Assembly (NCBI GenBank): GCA_035248725.1 | Contig: DATFHG010000080.1 | Coordinates: 6,212 to 70,211, forward strand | Reading direction: 5' to 3' | Origin: DASPMP01 sp035248725 | GTDB lineage: Bacteria; Gemmatimonadota; Gemmatimonadetes; Gemmatimonadales; Gemmatimonadaceae | Length of the DNA: 64,000 bases | In this document: piece by piece, positions 49,480-58,765 of the stretch | How positions within the stretch are numbered: position 1 is the stretch's first letter | How the letters are laid out: each line of letters begins with the position of its first letter | Notes under the pieces: generated by a model | The model's input: only the letters and a program-made list of their open reading frames with translations | Databases searched by the model: none | What the model was told of the DNA's origin: nothing | Translations under genes and position numbers: made by a program

Positions 49480-50187
49480 CTAGTGACCGCCAAGCTGCAG
49501 GCCCGCGCCGAGGCGCACGCCTCTCACTTCCTCTGGCGTCGATCCGAGGATCACCGAATTTCCGTTCTGATCCTTTCGCACGGCCTGGCCGGTGAAGACC
49601 TCGGTGCGATACCCGAGCTGCACGAAGAGCGGCACCATGGGGATGCGGTAGAGCAATGAGGCCTCACCCTCCATGCCGTTCTTGACCTTTTCCTTGATCT
49701 CGCCCGCGGGCAGATACACGGCGGCGGAAATGTTCGTTCGGAGACCCGTCCCGCCAATCGATAGCGTACTCGAGAGGCCGGCCAGCCCCATGTCGAACTG
49801 GCTGGGCGACGTCGCGTTCAGGTCGCTCCACAGCGCGCGTCGCTGGGCGCCGACCATGATCGAGAAGGCCGGCGGAAACAGGTACAGTCGCGCGTCAGCG
49901 CTCGTGAGATGCGGCTGGTCGCCGTACGTGCCCGTCATGGACCGGAAGCTCAAGCCGATGGCAGCAGCGCGCAGCAACACGTCCACGCCCTGAATCGAGC
50001 CGGTCTCGGTCGACACGTTGTTGGAGAAATCGTACGAGTGATCGCCATTGATCATGAAGCCGCTCACGCGCAGCTCCGCCTTGGTTCCCGATGGCTTGGC
50101 GCCCGCCGGTGCAGTGGGTGCCGGAACTCCCTGTGCACCAAGTGCGGTAGCGGTGGCGAGGGCCAGCGAGACGAGGATCGAGCGCAT
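49480..50187 (-). CDS. Small predicted outer-membrane beta-barrel protein
   Basis: 235 residues. Signal peptide MRSILVSLALATATALGAQ, a short Pro/Ala segment, then alternating amphipathic strands: ELRVSGFMINGDHSYDF, GVDVLLRAAAIGLSFRSM, ARLYLFPPAFSIMVGAQ, LRTNISAAVYLPAG, ASLLYRIPMVPLFVQLGYRT and a final GVRLGAGLQLGGH. This resembles an 8-10-strand barrel. It lacks the C-terminal aromatic residue usual for Bam substrates. It is the last gene of a coupled operon with a Ser/Thr kinase; start overlaps the upstream stop. Confidence 0.65.
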   Translation of the reverse strand: MRSILVSLALATATALGAQGVPAPTAPAGAKPSGTKAELRVSGFMINGDHSYDFSNNVSTETGSIQGVDVLLRAAAIGLSFRSMTGTYGDQPHLTSADARLYLFPPAFSIMVGAQRRALWSDLNATSPSQFDMGLAGLSSTLSIGGTGLRTNISAAVYLPAGEIKEKVKNGMEGEASLLYRIPMVPLFVQLGYRTEVFTGQAVRKDQNGNSVILGSTPEEVRGVRLGAGLQLGGH

Positions 50188-51278
50188 CAGCGCGCCTCCG
50201 AATTGAAGTAGAACGTGGCCTTGTAGTCGGTGACGCGGCGACGATTCTCCGTCTGCGCGTCAGCGAAGCTCTTTTGCACCGCGGCGACATACGCCTTGTT
50301 CGCGGCAATGTTGCCCGGAATGGACCGGCCGCGATCGAGGAAGCCCGCGGCGACAGTGCCGGCGGCCAGCATGCCGCCGATGGCGACGCCCTTCGAGTCC
50401 GCAGCGACGTTGGTCTTGATGTTCTCGTCGTCGGCGCGCAGGGACGACGCAAGTGCATACGCCGCTGCACCGACGAGCACCGCGGGCACGATGCTCTTCG
50501 CACCGTACCGCGGCGTCTTCTCCGGCAGGAGCTTGGACGAGTCGACCTTCGTGGTCGCGTTGACGAAGTCGAGCGACGGTGCGACGACGCGCGCTTCGTA
50601 GCGGACGGTGACCGTGTCGTGATTCACCGCGTCGACGCCCGTGACGATGACCGAATACTCGCCGGTGTTGAACAGCGGGCGATCATTGCGCATCGCGCCG
50701 AACGTGAACTGACCGGTGGTCGAGACCGGAAGTGAGTCCATGACCGCGGCGCTGCCACCGGACGCCGGCATGATGGTCATCTGGAAGGTGCCTGGACGGC
50801 TGCTGCGCACGCTGACGTGCGCCGTACCCTGCGGTCCGATGACTTCCTGCGTGTTGTCGGCGGTGACTTCGAGCCCGAACGTCGTGCGGCGCGCTTCCTC
50901 CACCAGCGAATCGAGGCCCGCCCACGTCAGCTCCTGCGGCATCTTGAGGCCGAGGTTCGTGCGCACGATCTGCTTCAGCGTCGACAGTGCGACGGCGCGC
51001 CGCTGCGAGTTGGGGTCGTCCGGATACGCGGCGGCTGCCAGCACCATCAGCGCCTGTGTGCGCTGTCCCGACGTGATGCGCGGGCCGACCGCCAGGACCT
51101 GCCGCGCGAGCGAATCCGCTCGTGTGTACTGGAGGTCGTTGTACGCGTCCATCGCACGCTTGAGCAGGTCGTCGATGGGCGACGCCTGTTGCTTTACCTG
51201 TGCGGACAACGGCGTCGCGGCGATCGCTAGGGCGAGCGGCAGTGCCCAATTCAGCGCCGCGGCGAAACATCTCTTCAT
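50187..51278 (-). CDS. Secreted protein with helical repeat and C-terminal membrane segment
   Basis: 363 residues. Signal peptide MKRCFAAALNWALPLALAIA, a helical domain (ADSLARQVLAVGPRITSGQR, LMVLAAAAYPDDP, ELTWAGLDSLVEEAR) that is clearly related to the upstream gene's product, a beta-rich middle (about 125-230) and two hydrophobic segments near 265-310. ATG 51278 has GAGGTG upstream; a GTG at 51287 is less likely. Function unknown; coupled to its neighbours by 1-4 base overlaps. Confidence 0.75.
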   Translation of the reverse strand: MKRCFAAALNWALPLALAIAATPLSAQVKQQASPIDDLLKRAMDAYNDLQYTRADSLARQVLAVGPRITSGQRTQALMVLAAAAYPDDPNSQRRAVALSTLKQIVRTNLGLKMPQELTWAGLDSLVEEARRTTFGLEVTADNTQEVIGPQGTAHVSVRSSRPGTFQMTIMPASGGSAAVMDSLPVSTTGQFTFGAMRNDRPLFNTGEYSVIVTGVDAVNHDTVTVRYEARVVAPSLDFVNATTKVDSSKLLPEKTPRYGAKSIVPAVLVGAAAYALASSLRADDENIKTNVAADSKGVAIGGMLAAGTVAAGFLDRGRSIPGNIAANKAYVAAVQKSFADAQTENRRRVTDYKATFYFNSEAR

Positions 51279-51898
51279 TTGCTGCACCTCGGGTTACGAA
51301 AACCGACACGAATCGAGTCGGCTGCTTGAGTGACGACGGTCGAGTCCCACGCCGTGCACCCGTCCGCGCGAACGGACAGCTGCACGTCCTTGCCGGGCGG
51401 AACGAGCACCACCCGCAGTCCCTGAATCACACCCTGCGGCTGGCCGTCCACGTACAACACGGAGCCCGGAATCCGCGAGCCCAGCAGAACCTTCGCAGGC
51501 TGCGCGGCGCGCACCACGAACGAGAACAGCGAATCCAGGCCCGGCCACGAGAGGTCGCGCGGGATCCCCTGCGTCGCCCCGAGCTCGACGAGCTGCTTGA
51601 TGACGGTGATCGCGCTGTCGGGATGCTGTTCCGGCTGTTCGTCCGGATAGGAGGCAGCAGCCACCAGCTGAAGCGCGTCGACGCGCTGCTGCTTGGTGAG
51701 AAGGCTGCCGAGCAGGAGTACGCGCCGGCCGATGGAGTCCGCTTCGTGATAGCGCAGGTCGTTCAGCGAATTGCGGCCGCGCACCATCATCTCGGTGACG
51801 AGCGAGCTGCCCTGCGGCACCTGAGCGCGTGCGGGGACGGACGCCACCAGCAGCAGCGCGCCCGCGACGACCGCGCGATGCAATGCGACGCGTCTCAT
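51275..51898 (-). CDS. Secreted protein with helical domain and PEGA-like C-terminus
   Basis: 207 residues. Signal peptide MRRVALHRAVVAGALLLVAS. The N-terminal half (ADSIGRRVLLLGSLLTKQQR, LQLVAAASYPDEQP, DLSWPGLDSLFSFV) is paralogous to the downstream protein. The C-terminal 70 residues (VLYVDGQPQGVIQGLRVVLV, LSVRADGCTAWDSTV, PRCSK) match the C-terminal tail of the upstream kinase and resemble PEGA domains. The start at 51898 overlaps the kinase stop (ATGA). Confidence 0.75.
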   Translation of the reverse strand: MRRVALHRAVVAGALLLVASVPARAQVPQGSSLVTEMMVRGRNSLNDLRYHEADSIGRRVLLLGSLLTKQQRVDALQLVAAASYPDEQPEQHPDSAITVIKQLVELGATQGIPRDLSWPGLDSLFSFVVRAAQPAKVLLGSRIPGSVLYVDGQPQGVIQGLRVVLVPPGKDVQLSVRADGCTAWDSTVVTQAADSIRVGFRNPRCSK

Positions 51899-53736
51899 GG
51901 ACACTTGGCGAAGCGCCGGCCGATGGTATTGGTGGACCCCGGAGCGAGCGTAACGGTGGTATCCCACGCCTGACAGCCGTCGGCGCGGATCTCCAGCTTC
52001 ACAGGCTTGCCGGCGGGCACGGTCACGACGCGTACGGCGGAGATGAGCGCATCCATGTGATCGTCGACGTACAGGCCGGCACCGGGCGTTGGGCTGCCGA
52101 TGCGAATCGTCGCGGTCTGGGGTTCCGCGGGCGCCTGCACGACGGGCGCCGGTGCCGCAGCCTGAACTGCACTTTGAACGGCTGCCGTCTCCTTCTTTGC
52201 CGGAGCGGACTTGGCCGCCTTCTGCTCGGCGAGGCGAATGCTGTCGGCGATGTGCTTCTCGCGCTTTTTCGCCGTGGCTGCCGCAACGGCGCCAATACTG
52301 TCCGCGATGTGTTTTTCGAGTGCCTTGCGCACCGAGTCCGCCTGCGCGATCGAGTCCGCTTGCGCGCGTGCCGCCGCAGACTCGGCGACGGATGGCCTAC
52401 CGGAATCGGTCGCGGGTGCGGCCGATGCCGCCTGCTGCGTCACGACGGTGGCGGCGGCCCTCTTTTGAGCGTTCACGTACTGCATGCCGAAATAGCCGCC
52501 ACCAGCGAGGACCACGACTGCAGCCGCCGCCATCCATTTACCGGCACCGCTCTTCGCGGGCTCCGGCGCGGTGGGCCGCTTGCGCATCGGCTTCACCGCC
52601 GGCTGTTCTGCTATCGTCGCCGCGGGTGATGGCCGCTTTTTCTGCACGGGGATGGGGCTCATCGGCACGCTCATCCGCACTTTCTTCTGCGGTCCGCTCT
52701 TCGCGAGGTCGATCATCTGCGTGCGGACAACGTCCCCTTCCTTCTTCGACGGCGGGGCACCAAGCGCGTGGATCGCCGAGTCCAGGTCCGGAAATCGCTC
52801 CGCTGGGTCCTTCGCCATCATCTTTCGAACGACCTCGACCACGTGCTCCGGCACTTCCGGATTCACTTTGCGCAGGTCGGGCACCTGCTCGAACAGATGC
52901 TGAGTGATGATTTCCGCATAGGTGCCGCCGTCGAAGGGCTTCTTGCCCGCGAGCATTTCGTACGCGACGACGCCCAGGGAGTACTGATCCGACAGCCCCG
53001 TGACCGCCTTGTTGTGGAACTGCTCGGGGCTCATGTAGTGCGGTGTGCCGATCGCGGTGCCGGTCGCGGTGAGGTTCTGCGCTTCCTGCACTTTCGCGAT
53101 GCCGAAGTCCGTGACGATCGCCCAGCCATCTTCATCGATCATGATGTTGGCGGGCTTGATGTCGCGGTGGATGACGTGCTTGCGGTGCGCGTAGTCGAGC
53201 GCGCTCCCCACCTGGCCGAGGATGGTCTGCGTCATCGGCAGGGGGACGTGACCCTTGTCGTTGATCACCGACTCGAGCGAGCGTCCCTCGATGAACTTCA
53301 TGACGAAGTAGACGAGCGTCTTCGTCTCCTTGACCGTGTAGATCTGGATGATGTGCGGATGATTCAGCGCCGCGGCGGTTTGGGCTTCGCGCTTGAAGCG
53401 CGCCACCATGCCCTCACGCGACACGAGCTCCGGCAGCATCGTCTTGATCGCCACCTTGCGGTTGAGCGCGAGGTCGAGCCCGAGGTAAACGGCCGCCATG
53501 CCGCCGCGCCCCAGCTCGCCGTACACGTCGTACTCGCCGAGCGTCGCTTCACTGAGAAGCTGGCCGAGCGTGTCCGCGTGTGGATCCATCTCGACGGCGA
53601 TCGTGCCGCCGAGTGGACCGGGATCGGATTGGTTCCAGACGCCCGAGATGTCATTGCCGCAGTTCGCGCAGAACTTCGCGCCGGACGCGATGGGTTGACG
53701 ACACTTGGGACAGGCTGCGGATGTAGTCGGAGTCAT
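51895..53736 (-). CDS. Membrane Ser/Thr protein kinase (PknB-like) with zinc ribbon and PEGA-like tail
   Basis: 613 residues. N-terminal zinc ribbon (CPKCRQPI...FCANCG), kinase domain (about 69-325) with GELGRGGMAAVY, Lys98 in VAIK, Asp192 in HRDIKPANI, Asp210 in DFG and SPEQ; all catalytic residues present. Juxtamembrane Pro/Lys-rich linker, one membrane helix (401-421), an Ala-rich helical stalk with repeated 'KHIADSI' segments, and a C-terminal PEGA-like domain (GAGLYVDDHMDALISAVRVV, IRADGCQAWDTTVTL, FAKCP). Good ribosome site (GGGAGG). It begins a four-gene coupled run and lies downstream of an FHA protein gene. Confidence 0.95.
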   Translation of the reverse strand: MTPTTSAACPKCRQPIASGAKFCANCGNDISGVWNQSDPGPLGGTIAVEMDPHADTLGQLLSEATLGEYDVYGELGRGGMAAVYLGLDLALNRKVAIKTMLPELVSREGMVARFKREAQTAAALNHPHIIQIYTVKETKTLVYFVMKFIEGRSLESVINDKGHVPLPMTQTILGQVGSALDYAHRKHVIHRDIKPANIMIDEDGWAIVTDFGIAKVQEAQNLTATGTAIGTPHYMSPEQFHNKAVTGLSDQYSLGVVAYEMLAGKKPFDGGTYAEIITQHLFEQVPDLRKVNPEVPEHVVEVVRKMMAKDPAERFPDLDSAIHALGAPPSKKEGDVVRTQMIDLAKSGPQKKVRMSVPMSPIPVQKKRPSPAATIAEQPAVKPMRKRPTAPEPAKSGAGKWMAAAAVVVLAGGGYFGMQYVNAQKRAAATVVTQQAASAAPATDSGRPSVAESAAARAQADSIAQADSVRKALEKHIADSIGAVAAATAKKREKHIADSIRLAEQKAAKSAPAKKETAAVQSAVQAAAPAPVVQAPAEPQTATIRIGSPTPGAGLYVDDHMDALISAVRVVTVPAGKPVKLEIRADGCQAWDTTVTLAPGSTNTIGRRFAKCP

Positions 53737-53776
53737 GCGATTTGCCTCCCCGCCTTCGATGACGGGATGAGCACGG

Positions 53777-56185
53777 TCACGGCGCGTATGCCTGTACGGT
53801 GTTCAACGGGCCAGCAATGCCATAGCCACCAGCGACGATGATGTTTCCGGCCAGGACACCGATGCCCATGGTTTCGCGAACGCTGGTCATGTCGGTTCCG
53901 GTCGTCCAGGTGTTCGACGCCGGGTCATAGATGTCCACGCGCGCCATGTCGTTCGATCCATCGGAGCCGCCAAAGACGTAGAGCTTGCCGTTGAGCGATG
54001 CCGCGGAAGCGCCGGCGCGCGATACGGGAAGCGGAGCTGACGTCGTCCAGCTGTTGGTTGCGGGATCGTAGACGTCGACCGCGGCCGTCACCGCGGACGC
54101 GGTCCCATCGAAGCCGCCAGCGACGTACAGCTTTCCGTTGACCACAGCGACCGCCGGGAATCCGTGCGAGTTCGGTGCGGAGGCAAGCGTGGCCCACGTG
54201 TTCGTCGCGGGGTCGTACGAATACAGCAGGTTGCGGTATCCGGAGTTCCCGTCGCAACCGGAGAAGACGTACATCTTGCCGCCGATCACGCCCGATCCAC
54301 CACAACCGCTCAGGGACGGCATGGTGGCCCCGGTGGTCCAGCTGTCCGTTGCCGCGCTGTAGATGAACAGCGTGTTCGTCGGCAGATTGGCGCTGGCCGT
54401 GACACCGCCCGCGACATACAGCTTGCCATTGATGCTGCTGCCGCCGCTCATCCAATAGCGGCCGACCGGCATGCTCGCGCCGAAGGTCCACGTGTTCGTC
54501 GCGGGGTGGTAGATCTGGAGCGACGGATCCTCGGCGGTGGCATTCGCTCCGCTCGCCACATACAGCAAGCCATTGATCGTATCAGCCGCCGGAGAGCTGC
54601 GTCCCTGCGGCATGTCCTGCAGCCCAGTCCACGTATTTGCCGTGGCGATGTTGAACGGCCTGCTGGTGCCGTCCGTCAATCCTGATGCCTGCGCGACGAG
54701 GGTATAACCCACTCCCGCGTTGTCGATGGACACGCTGTCGAACGTGACCAGGCCGTTCGCCGCCGCCTTGCTGACGACGCCTCCGAGGGTCGCACCACCG
54801 GTGTTGTTTCCGAACACCAGCGTGACGACGTTCGTCGCGCTCGTATCCACATTCCCGAAGGCGTCTTCGATCGCGACCTGCAGCGCCGGGCTAATGAACG
54901 CCCCGGGCGCCGCGGACATCGGATTCACCTGGAACGCCAGCTTCGCCGCGGCACCGGGTGTGCCGGTCGCGACGAACGTGGTGGACACCGAATCAGGCGC
55001 GGTCGCCGTGAGCGAATTGAAGCCGGCAGTGTCGCCGAGCTGCCACGCGTCCACGGTCGCTCGACCGTTGATGTCCGTCACCTTGACCGGTCCCGTGACG
55101 ACGCCGTGGCCCGCGGCGACCTGGAACGTGATGCTCGCATTCGCAACCAGCGTCCCGCCCGAATCCGTGGCCGTGACTTGAGGCGCCACGCCGACCTGCG
55201 TCCCAACCGTCGTGCTCTGACTGTCCGAAGCGGCGAGCTTCGTCAGTGTGGCGACGACCTGGGAGACGCTCACGCTCGTCGTGCGGGATACCGTGTCCGA
55301 TGTAACGGTGATGATGGCCGTCGGATTGAACGACCGCACGCGCAGCAAACCGGTCGTGCCGTCGATCTCGAGTTGCGTGGAGTCGCTCGACTGCCAGTGC
55401 AACGACGGGTTCACGATGATCGAATCGGCCACATCGCGAGCGACGACGGGAATATGGCGTCCACCGTTCGGGCACGTCCCGTTGCAGACGGCGTTGGCCA
55501 CGTACGGCGACGTGAGGAATGCGAGGCTCTTGGTGACCTGGCGAACCTTCACGAGCACGCTGTCCTTCAGATTGTCGAAGAGCGCGATCACGTACGCCTT
55601 TCCCGGAGCCTTCGCGACGACATTCAGTGCGTTCACGGCGACGATCGTCGACGCAGTGCCACCGCTGTCGTGCGCTGTCAGACTCGCGCTGCTGATCGCC
55701 GGCCCTGCCAGATTGTCGTGGATGTTCGTCCCGCGCACCACGACGGACCGCGACATACCGAGGCCGGGAATCGAGTCGATCGGCGCGACACGGATGTTCT
55801 TGAAGTGCACGCGCAGTGTGTGCGAGGCGACGACGCCGGTATCGAGCTCCGGCGCCAGCAGGCGCGCGGTGATGGTCGCCAATCCAACGCCGACGCCGCG
55901 CATCAAGCCAGTCACGCTATCGACCGCAACGACGGACGGGTTGCTCGAGCTCCACCGCTGCACCGTGTGACTCAAGTCCGCAGACCCTGCGTCGACGTCC
56001 AGGTGCAGCGAGTCGCCAAGGATCAGGGCCGTGTCACCCTGAATGGCGAGCGTGATCTCCGACTGGTTCGCCGAGCTTTTCGGGCTGGTGATCTTGTCGA
56101 GATCGCAGGTGGCGAAGACGACGATGCTGGCGACAGCGACGACTGCAGGGGCGACGCGCTGCGTCACGCGACGAAAAGAACGCAT
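53777..56185 (-). CDS. Lipoprotein with Ig-like domains and C-terminal Kelch propeller
   Basis: 802 residues. A lipoprotein signal peptide ends VVFATC (Cys27). The middle (about 40-520) has bacterial Ig-like (Big) features such as SVTGLMRGVGVGLATITARL, AKAPGKAYVIALF and ATDSGGTLVANASITFQVAAG. The C-terminal 280 residues contain six Kelch motifs of the form ...NGKLYVAGG..., YDPATNTWT, consistent with a six-bladed propeller. Likely surface or periplasmic binding protein. It lies 40 bases upstream of the kinase gene and 198 bases after the FHA-protease. Confidence 0.85.
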   Translation of the reverse strand: MRSFRRVTQRVAPAVVAVASIVVFATCDLDKITSPKSSANQSEITLAIQGDTALILGDSLHLDVDAGSADLSHTVQRWSSSNPSVVAVDSVTGLMRGVGVGLATITARLLAPELDTGVVASHTLRVHFKNIRVAPIDSIPGLGMSRSVVVRGTNIHDNLAGPAISSASLTAHDSGGTASTIVAVNALNVVAKAPGKAYVIALFDNLKDSVLVKVRQVTKSLAFLTSPYVANAVCNGTCPNGGRHIPVVARDVADSIIVNPSLHWQSSDSTQLEIDGTTGLLRVRSFNPTAIITVTSDTVSRTTSVSVSQVVATLTKLAASDSQSTTVGTQVGVAPQVTATDSGGTLVANASITFQVAAGHGVVTGPVKVTDINGRATVDAWQLGDTAGFNSLTATAPDSVSTTFVATGTPGAAAKLAFQVNPMSAAPGAFISPALQVAIEDAFGNVDTSATNVVTLVFGNNTGGATLGGVVSKAAANGLVTFDSVSIDNAGVGYTLVAQASGLTDGTSRPFNIATANTWTGLQDMPQGRSSPAADTINGLLYVASGANATAEDPSLQIYHPATNTWTFGASMPVGRYWMSGGSSINGKLYVAGGVTASANLPTNTLFIYSAATDSWTTGATMPSLSGCGGSGVIGGKMYVFSGCDGNSGYRNLLYSYDPATNTWATLASAPNSHGFPAVAVVNGKLYVAGGFDGTASAVTAAVDVYDPATNSWTTSAPLPVSRAGASAASLNGKLYVFGGSDGSNDMARVDIYDPASNTWTTGTDMTSVRETMGIGVLAGNIIVAGGYGIAGPLNTVQAYAP

Positions 56186-56267
56186 GATTCTTTTTTTGAG
56201 GGTGCTTCGTGCGACAAACGGCAGGAGTGCGACGGTCGATTGCCTGGGAACAATCGGCCTATCACAA

Positions 56268-56301
56268 GGCGGGGCTAATATTTGGCCGCGCTCGCCCCGC
56301 C
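56268..56301. terminator. Hairpin between FHA-protease and Kelch lipoprotein genes
   Basis: GGCGGGGC (56268-56275) pairs perfectly with GCCCCGCC (56294-56301) around an 18-base loop. It sits in the 198-bp gap with no long T tail; it may attenuate read-through from the FHA gene or be part of the lipoprotein promoter region. Confidence 0.45.
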
Positions 56302-56383
56302 GCAATACTTATGGAATAGCCGCTGCACGGCTGCGTACGATATCTGACTGTTCAACCCTCAGGCGCGCCGGCGAGCCATCCGT

Positions 56384-58627
56384 TTACCGCCTGCTGAGCT
56401 CGTTTTTGGCGTCCGGGGGCAGCAGGCTGAGGACCTTGGCCATGGGTACCGCGAAGCTGATTCCCGTGCCGCCGACCAGCGCCTCCCGATGCACCGCGAC
56501 CACGTCGCCCGATTCGCTGAAAATCGGACTGCCGCTGGCGCCCACGACGGTCATCATGTTCAGCTGCACGAAGTCCGGCGCGACCTTGCTGAAGATGCCC
56601 GCCGTCATCGACGTGCGGACGGTCGTCGTGGTCTTGTTGTCGAACGCCAGCTCCGTCGAATACGGGAACCCGATCAGGGCGGCGGCCGCACCCTGCTGGG
56701 CCGTCTTGCCGTCCCAATCGATCTTGTCGATGTGCGGGCCCGTATAGTTGGGAATCTTGACGATGGCGATGTCGGCGTCCGACCCCGACCCGAGAGCAAC
56801 GACGTCCACTTTCGTCTCGAGATTGAAGGCATGGTCCGCCATGGCGATGTAGATCGGCGAGTGCACCGCGCCATTGCGGTCGGTGACGACATGACGATTA
56901 GTCACGAGGTACCCGGACGGCGTGATCACGAATCCTGATCCCGCCTTGAGCGAGTCGTTGCCCTGGGTGCCTCCAAAGAAAAAGAACAGAAGTCCCACCG
57001 CGCCCTGATTCCGCTGCGCGATCTGCGCGAGCGTGGCACCACCGCCGCGCACGGCGCGTACCTGTGCCTCCACCTCGTTCGCGTGATCCTCGGCGGCGCG
57101 CAATGCGCGGCGAAGCGAATCCAGGGAAGCACGGGAGCCGCCATCCCCCGCCTGCGCCTTGCTCACTTCGGCACGGAGCCGCGTCATCTCCTCCTCGGCT
57201 CTGTGGCGGGCGGAGTCGCCCGATGCGAGCTGCTGGTCGAGGGACTGCCGCGCGCGCACGAGCGCTTGTTCGAGCAGGCCGGTGCGTCGCGACGCGTCCG
57301 CGAGCGCTTCACGCAGCGAGTCCAGCACCGCGCGCGGGGCGCTGGACGCGCGGGCGGAGTCGAACGACGCACGCAGGCGATCGGCTTCGGCGGCGGCCGC
57401 TTTGCGAATGGAATCCGATCGCGCCTCGAACTTCGACCGTTCCGCGGCGATGCGATTCTCGCTCTGCGCCACGCGCCACTGCGTGACGCCGAGCAGGAGG
57501 CTCGCGATGATGACCGTGGTGGCGACGCTCGCCCAGACGATGACGCGCACGCGCTTCGCGCTCTTCTTCGACATGTCCTCGAGGACGTCCTTGAAGAAGG
57601 CGGTGCGGCCGGCACCGGCGAAGCTGCGTCGCGCCAGCTTCGTGGCCGGACCCATGGACTTCACCTTCGCGCGCTCTGGTGGAACCGGAGGGGACGTCGG
57701 TGGCTCGTTCGTGAGACGCGCGGCCGGCTGCGGCGAGCGCCGCACGGGTTTCGCTTCGGCGGGCGTGCTGAGCGTCTCCTGCGCACCGCCGCTCGGCGCC
57801 GGATCGGGCGTCTGGCCGCGGACGATATGGAGATCCTCGATGGCGAAGGTCGGTCCGCCGGAGCCGAGCATGATCAAGTCGCCGCGCACCGCGCCATGCG
57901 GCGCATCGATGCGTTTGCCATTGACGAAGGTGCCGTTCCGGCTTCCAATATCCCGAACGACGACACCGCCGTCGGCAATGGCGATCTCGGCGTGCTGACG
58001 CGATACCGAGGCCCCCTGCTCGGGCGGAACCTGCACGTTACACTCGGGCGAGCGTCCGATCTTCACGCTCTGCGCCCGGACCTCGAATTCCTGGTTCGAA
58101 TTCGTCGCGCGCAGCTTCACCTGAACGAGCCAGTCCGGCGCGGGGCTCATGGGCTCCGTGCTTTCTTCCACCCGGAGACCGGCACGCACCGCGTCCGAGC
58201 GCCGCATCGCGGACGTCTCCACGACTGCGGGCGCGGCCGACGGAGCGCTGGCCGGCGGCGGCGGCGCGGCCGGCCGGTTGAGATCCGGGGGCTCCAGCAC
58301 CGTTTCCGCCACGCGCCGCGATTCGAGGCCCAGCACGCGATAGCGCGGCCCGGATTCACCGAGGCCGATCACCTGGCCCACGCGTACCGCGTGGCGCTGT
58401 CCCTGCTGCAGCCGCTCGTCGTCGAGGATGGTGCCATTGCGACTCGTGTCCTCGACCCACCAGGTGTTGTCCTGGAAAAAAATCCGCGCATGGCGCGCGG
58501 ACACGACCTTGCTGTTCGGTCCCTCGATGACAAATGACGACGACGGATCTCGGCCGATGGTGGCTTCGACGTCCGGGTGCGTGAACGTCTTATCCGTGTC
58601 GAGCTCTTTGAGGACGATGCGGGGCAT
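56384..58627 (-). CDS. Tandem-FHA, membrane-spanning trypsin-like serine protease
   Basis: 747 residues. Two FHA phosphothreonine-binding domains: first with GR (25-26), SARH (43-46) and RNG (63-65); second with GR (191-192), SRQH (209-212) and RNG (230-232). One membrane helix (about 363-383) separates these cytoplasmic domains from a coiled coil (about 390-525) and an S1 protease domain with His579 (TNRHVVTD), Asp619 (DADIAIVK) and Ser698 (VVGASGSP). No PDZ domain. Inference: cytoplasmic pThr recognition linked to periplasmic proteolysis. The start at 58627 begins the first FHA strand; upstream frame is non-coding. Confidence 0.92.
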   Translation of the reverse strand: MPRIVLKELDTDKTFTHPDVEATIGRDPSSSFVIEGPNSKVVSARHARIFFQDNTWWVEDTSRNGTILDDERLQQGQRHAVRVGQVIGLGESGPRYRVLGLESRRVAETVLEPPDLNRPAAPPPPASAPSAAPAVVETSAMRRSDAVRAGLRVEESTEPMSPAPDWLVQVKLRATNSNQEFEVRAQSVKIGRSPECNVQVPPEQGASVSRQHAEIAIADGGVVVRDIGSRNGTFVNGKRIDAPHGAVRGDLIMLGSGGPTFAIEDLHIVRGQTPDPAPSGGAQETLSTPAEAKPVRRSPQPAARLTNEPPTSPPVPPERAKVKSMGPATKLARRSFAGAGRTAFFKDVLEDMSKKSAKRVRVIVWASVATTVIIASLLLGVTQWRVAQSENRIAAERSKFEARSDSIRKAAAAEADRLRASFDSARASSAPRAVLDSLREALADASRRTGLLEQALVRARQSLDQQLASGDSARHRAEEEMTRLRAEVSKAQAGDGGSRASLDSLRRALRAAEDHANEVEAQVRAVRGGGATLAQIAQRNQGAVGLLFFFFGGTQGNDSLKAGSGFVITPSGYLVTNRHVVTDRNGAVHSPIYIAMADHAFNLETKVDVVALGSGSDADIAIVKIPNYTGPHIDKIDWDGKTAQQGAAAALIGFPYSTELAFDNKTTTTVRTSMTAGIFSKVAPDFVQLNMMTVVGASGSPIFSESGDVVAVHREALVGGTGISFAVPMAKVLSLLPPDAKNELSRR

Positions 58628-58765
58628 GGGGCGGGGACGACGGACTGCGGCGTGCGCGATCGACGGCGAAGCCGCACGCGCTCCGAAGATGACGCGGGGA
58701 TCGCCCTTCGGCCAGTGACGACTTCGTAACCTTGACGCCCCGAGAGCCGGTTTCGACACTTGCCC

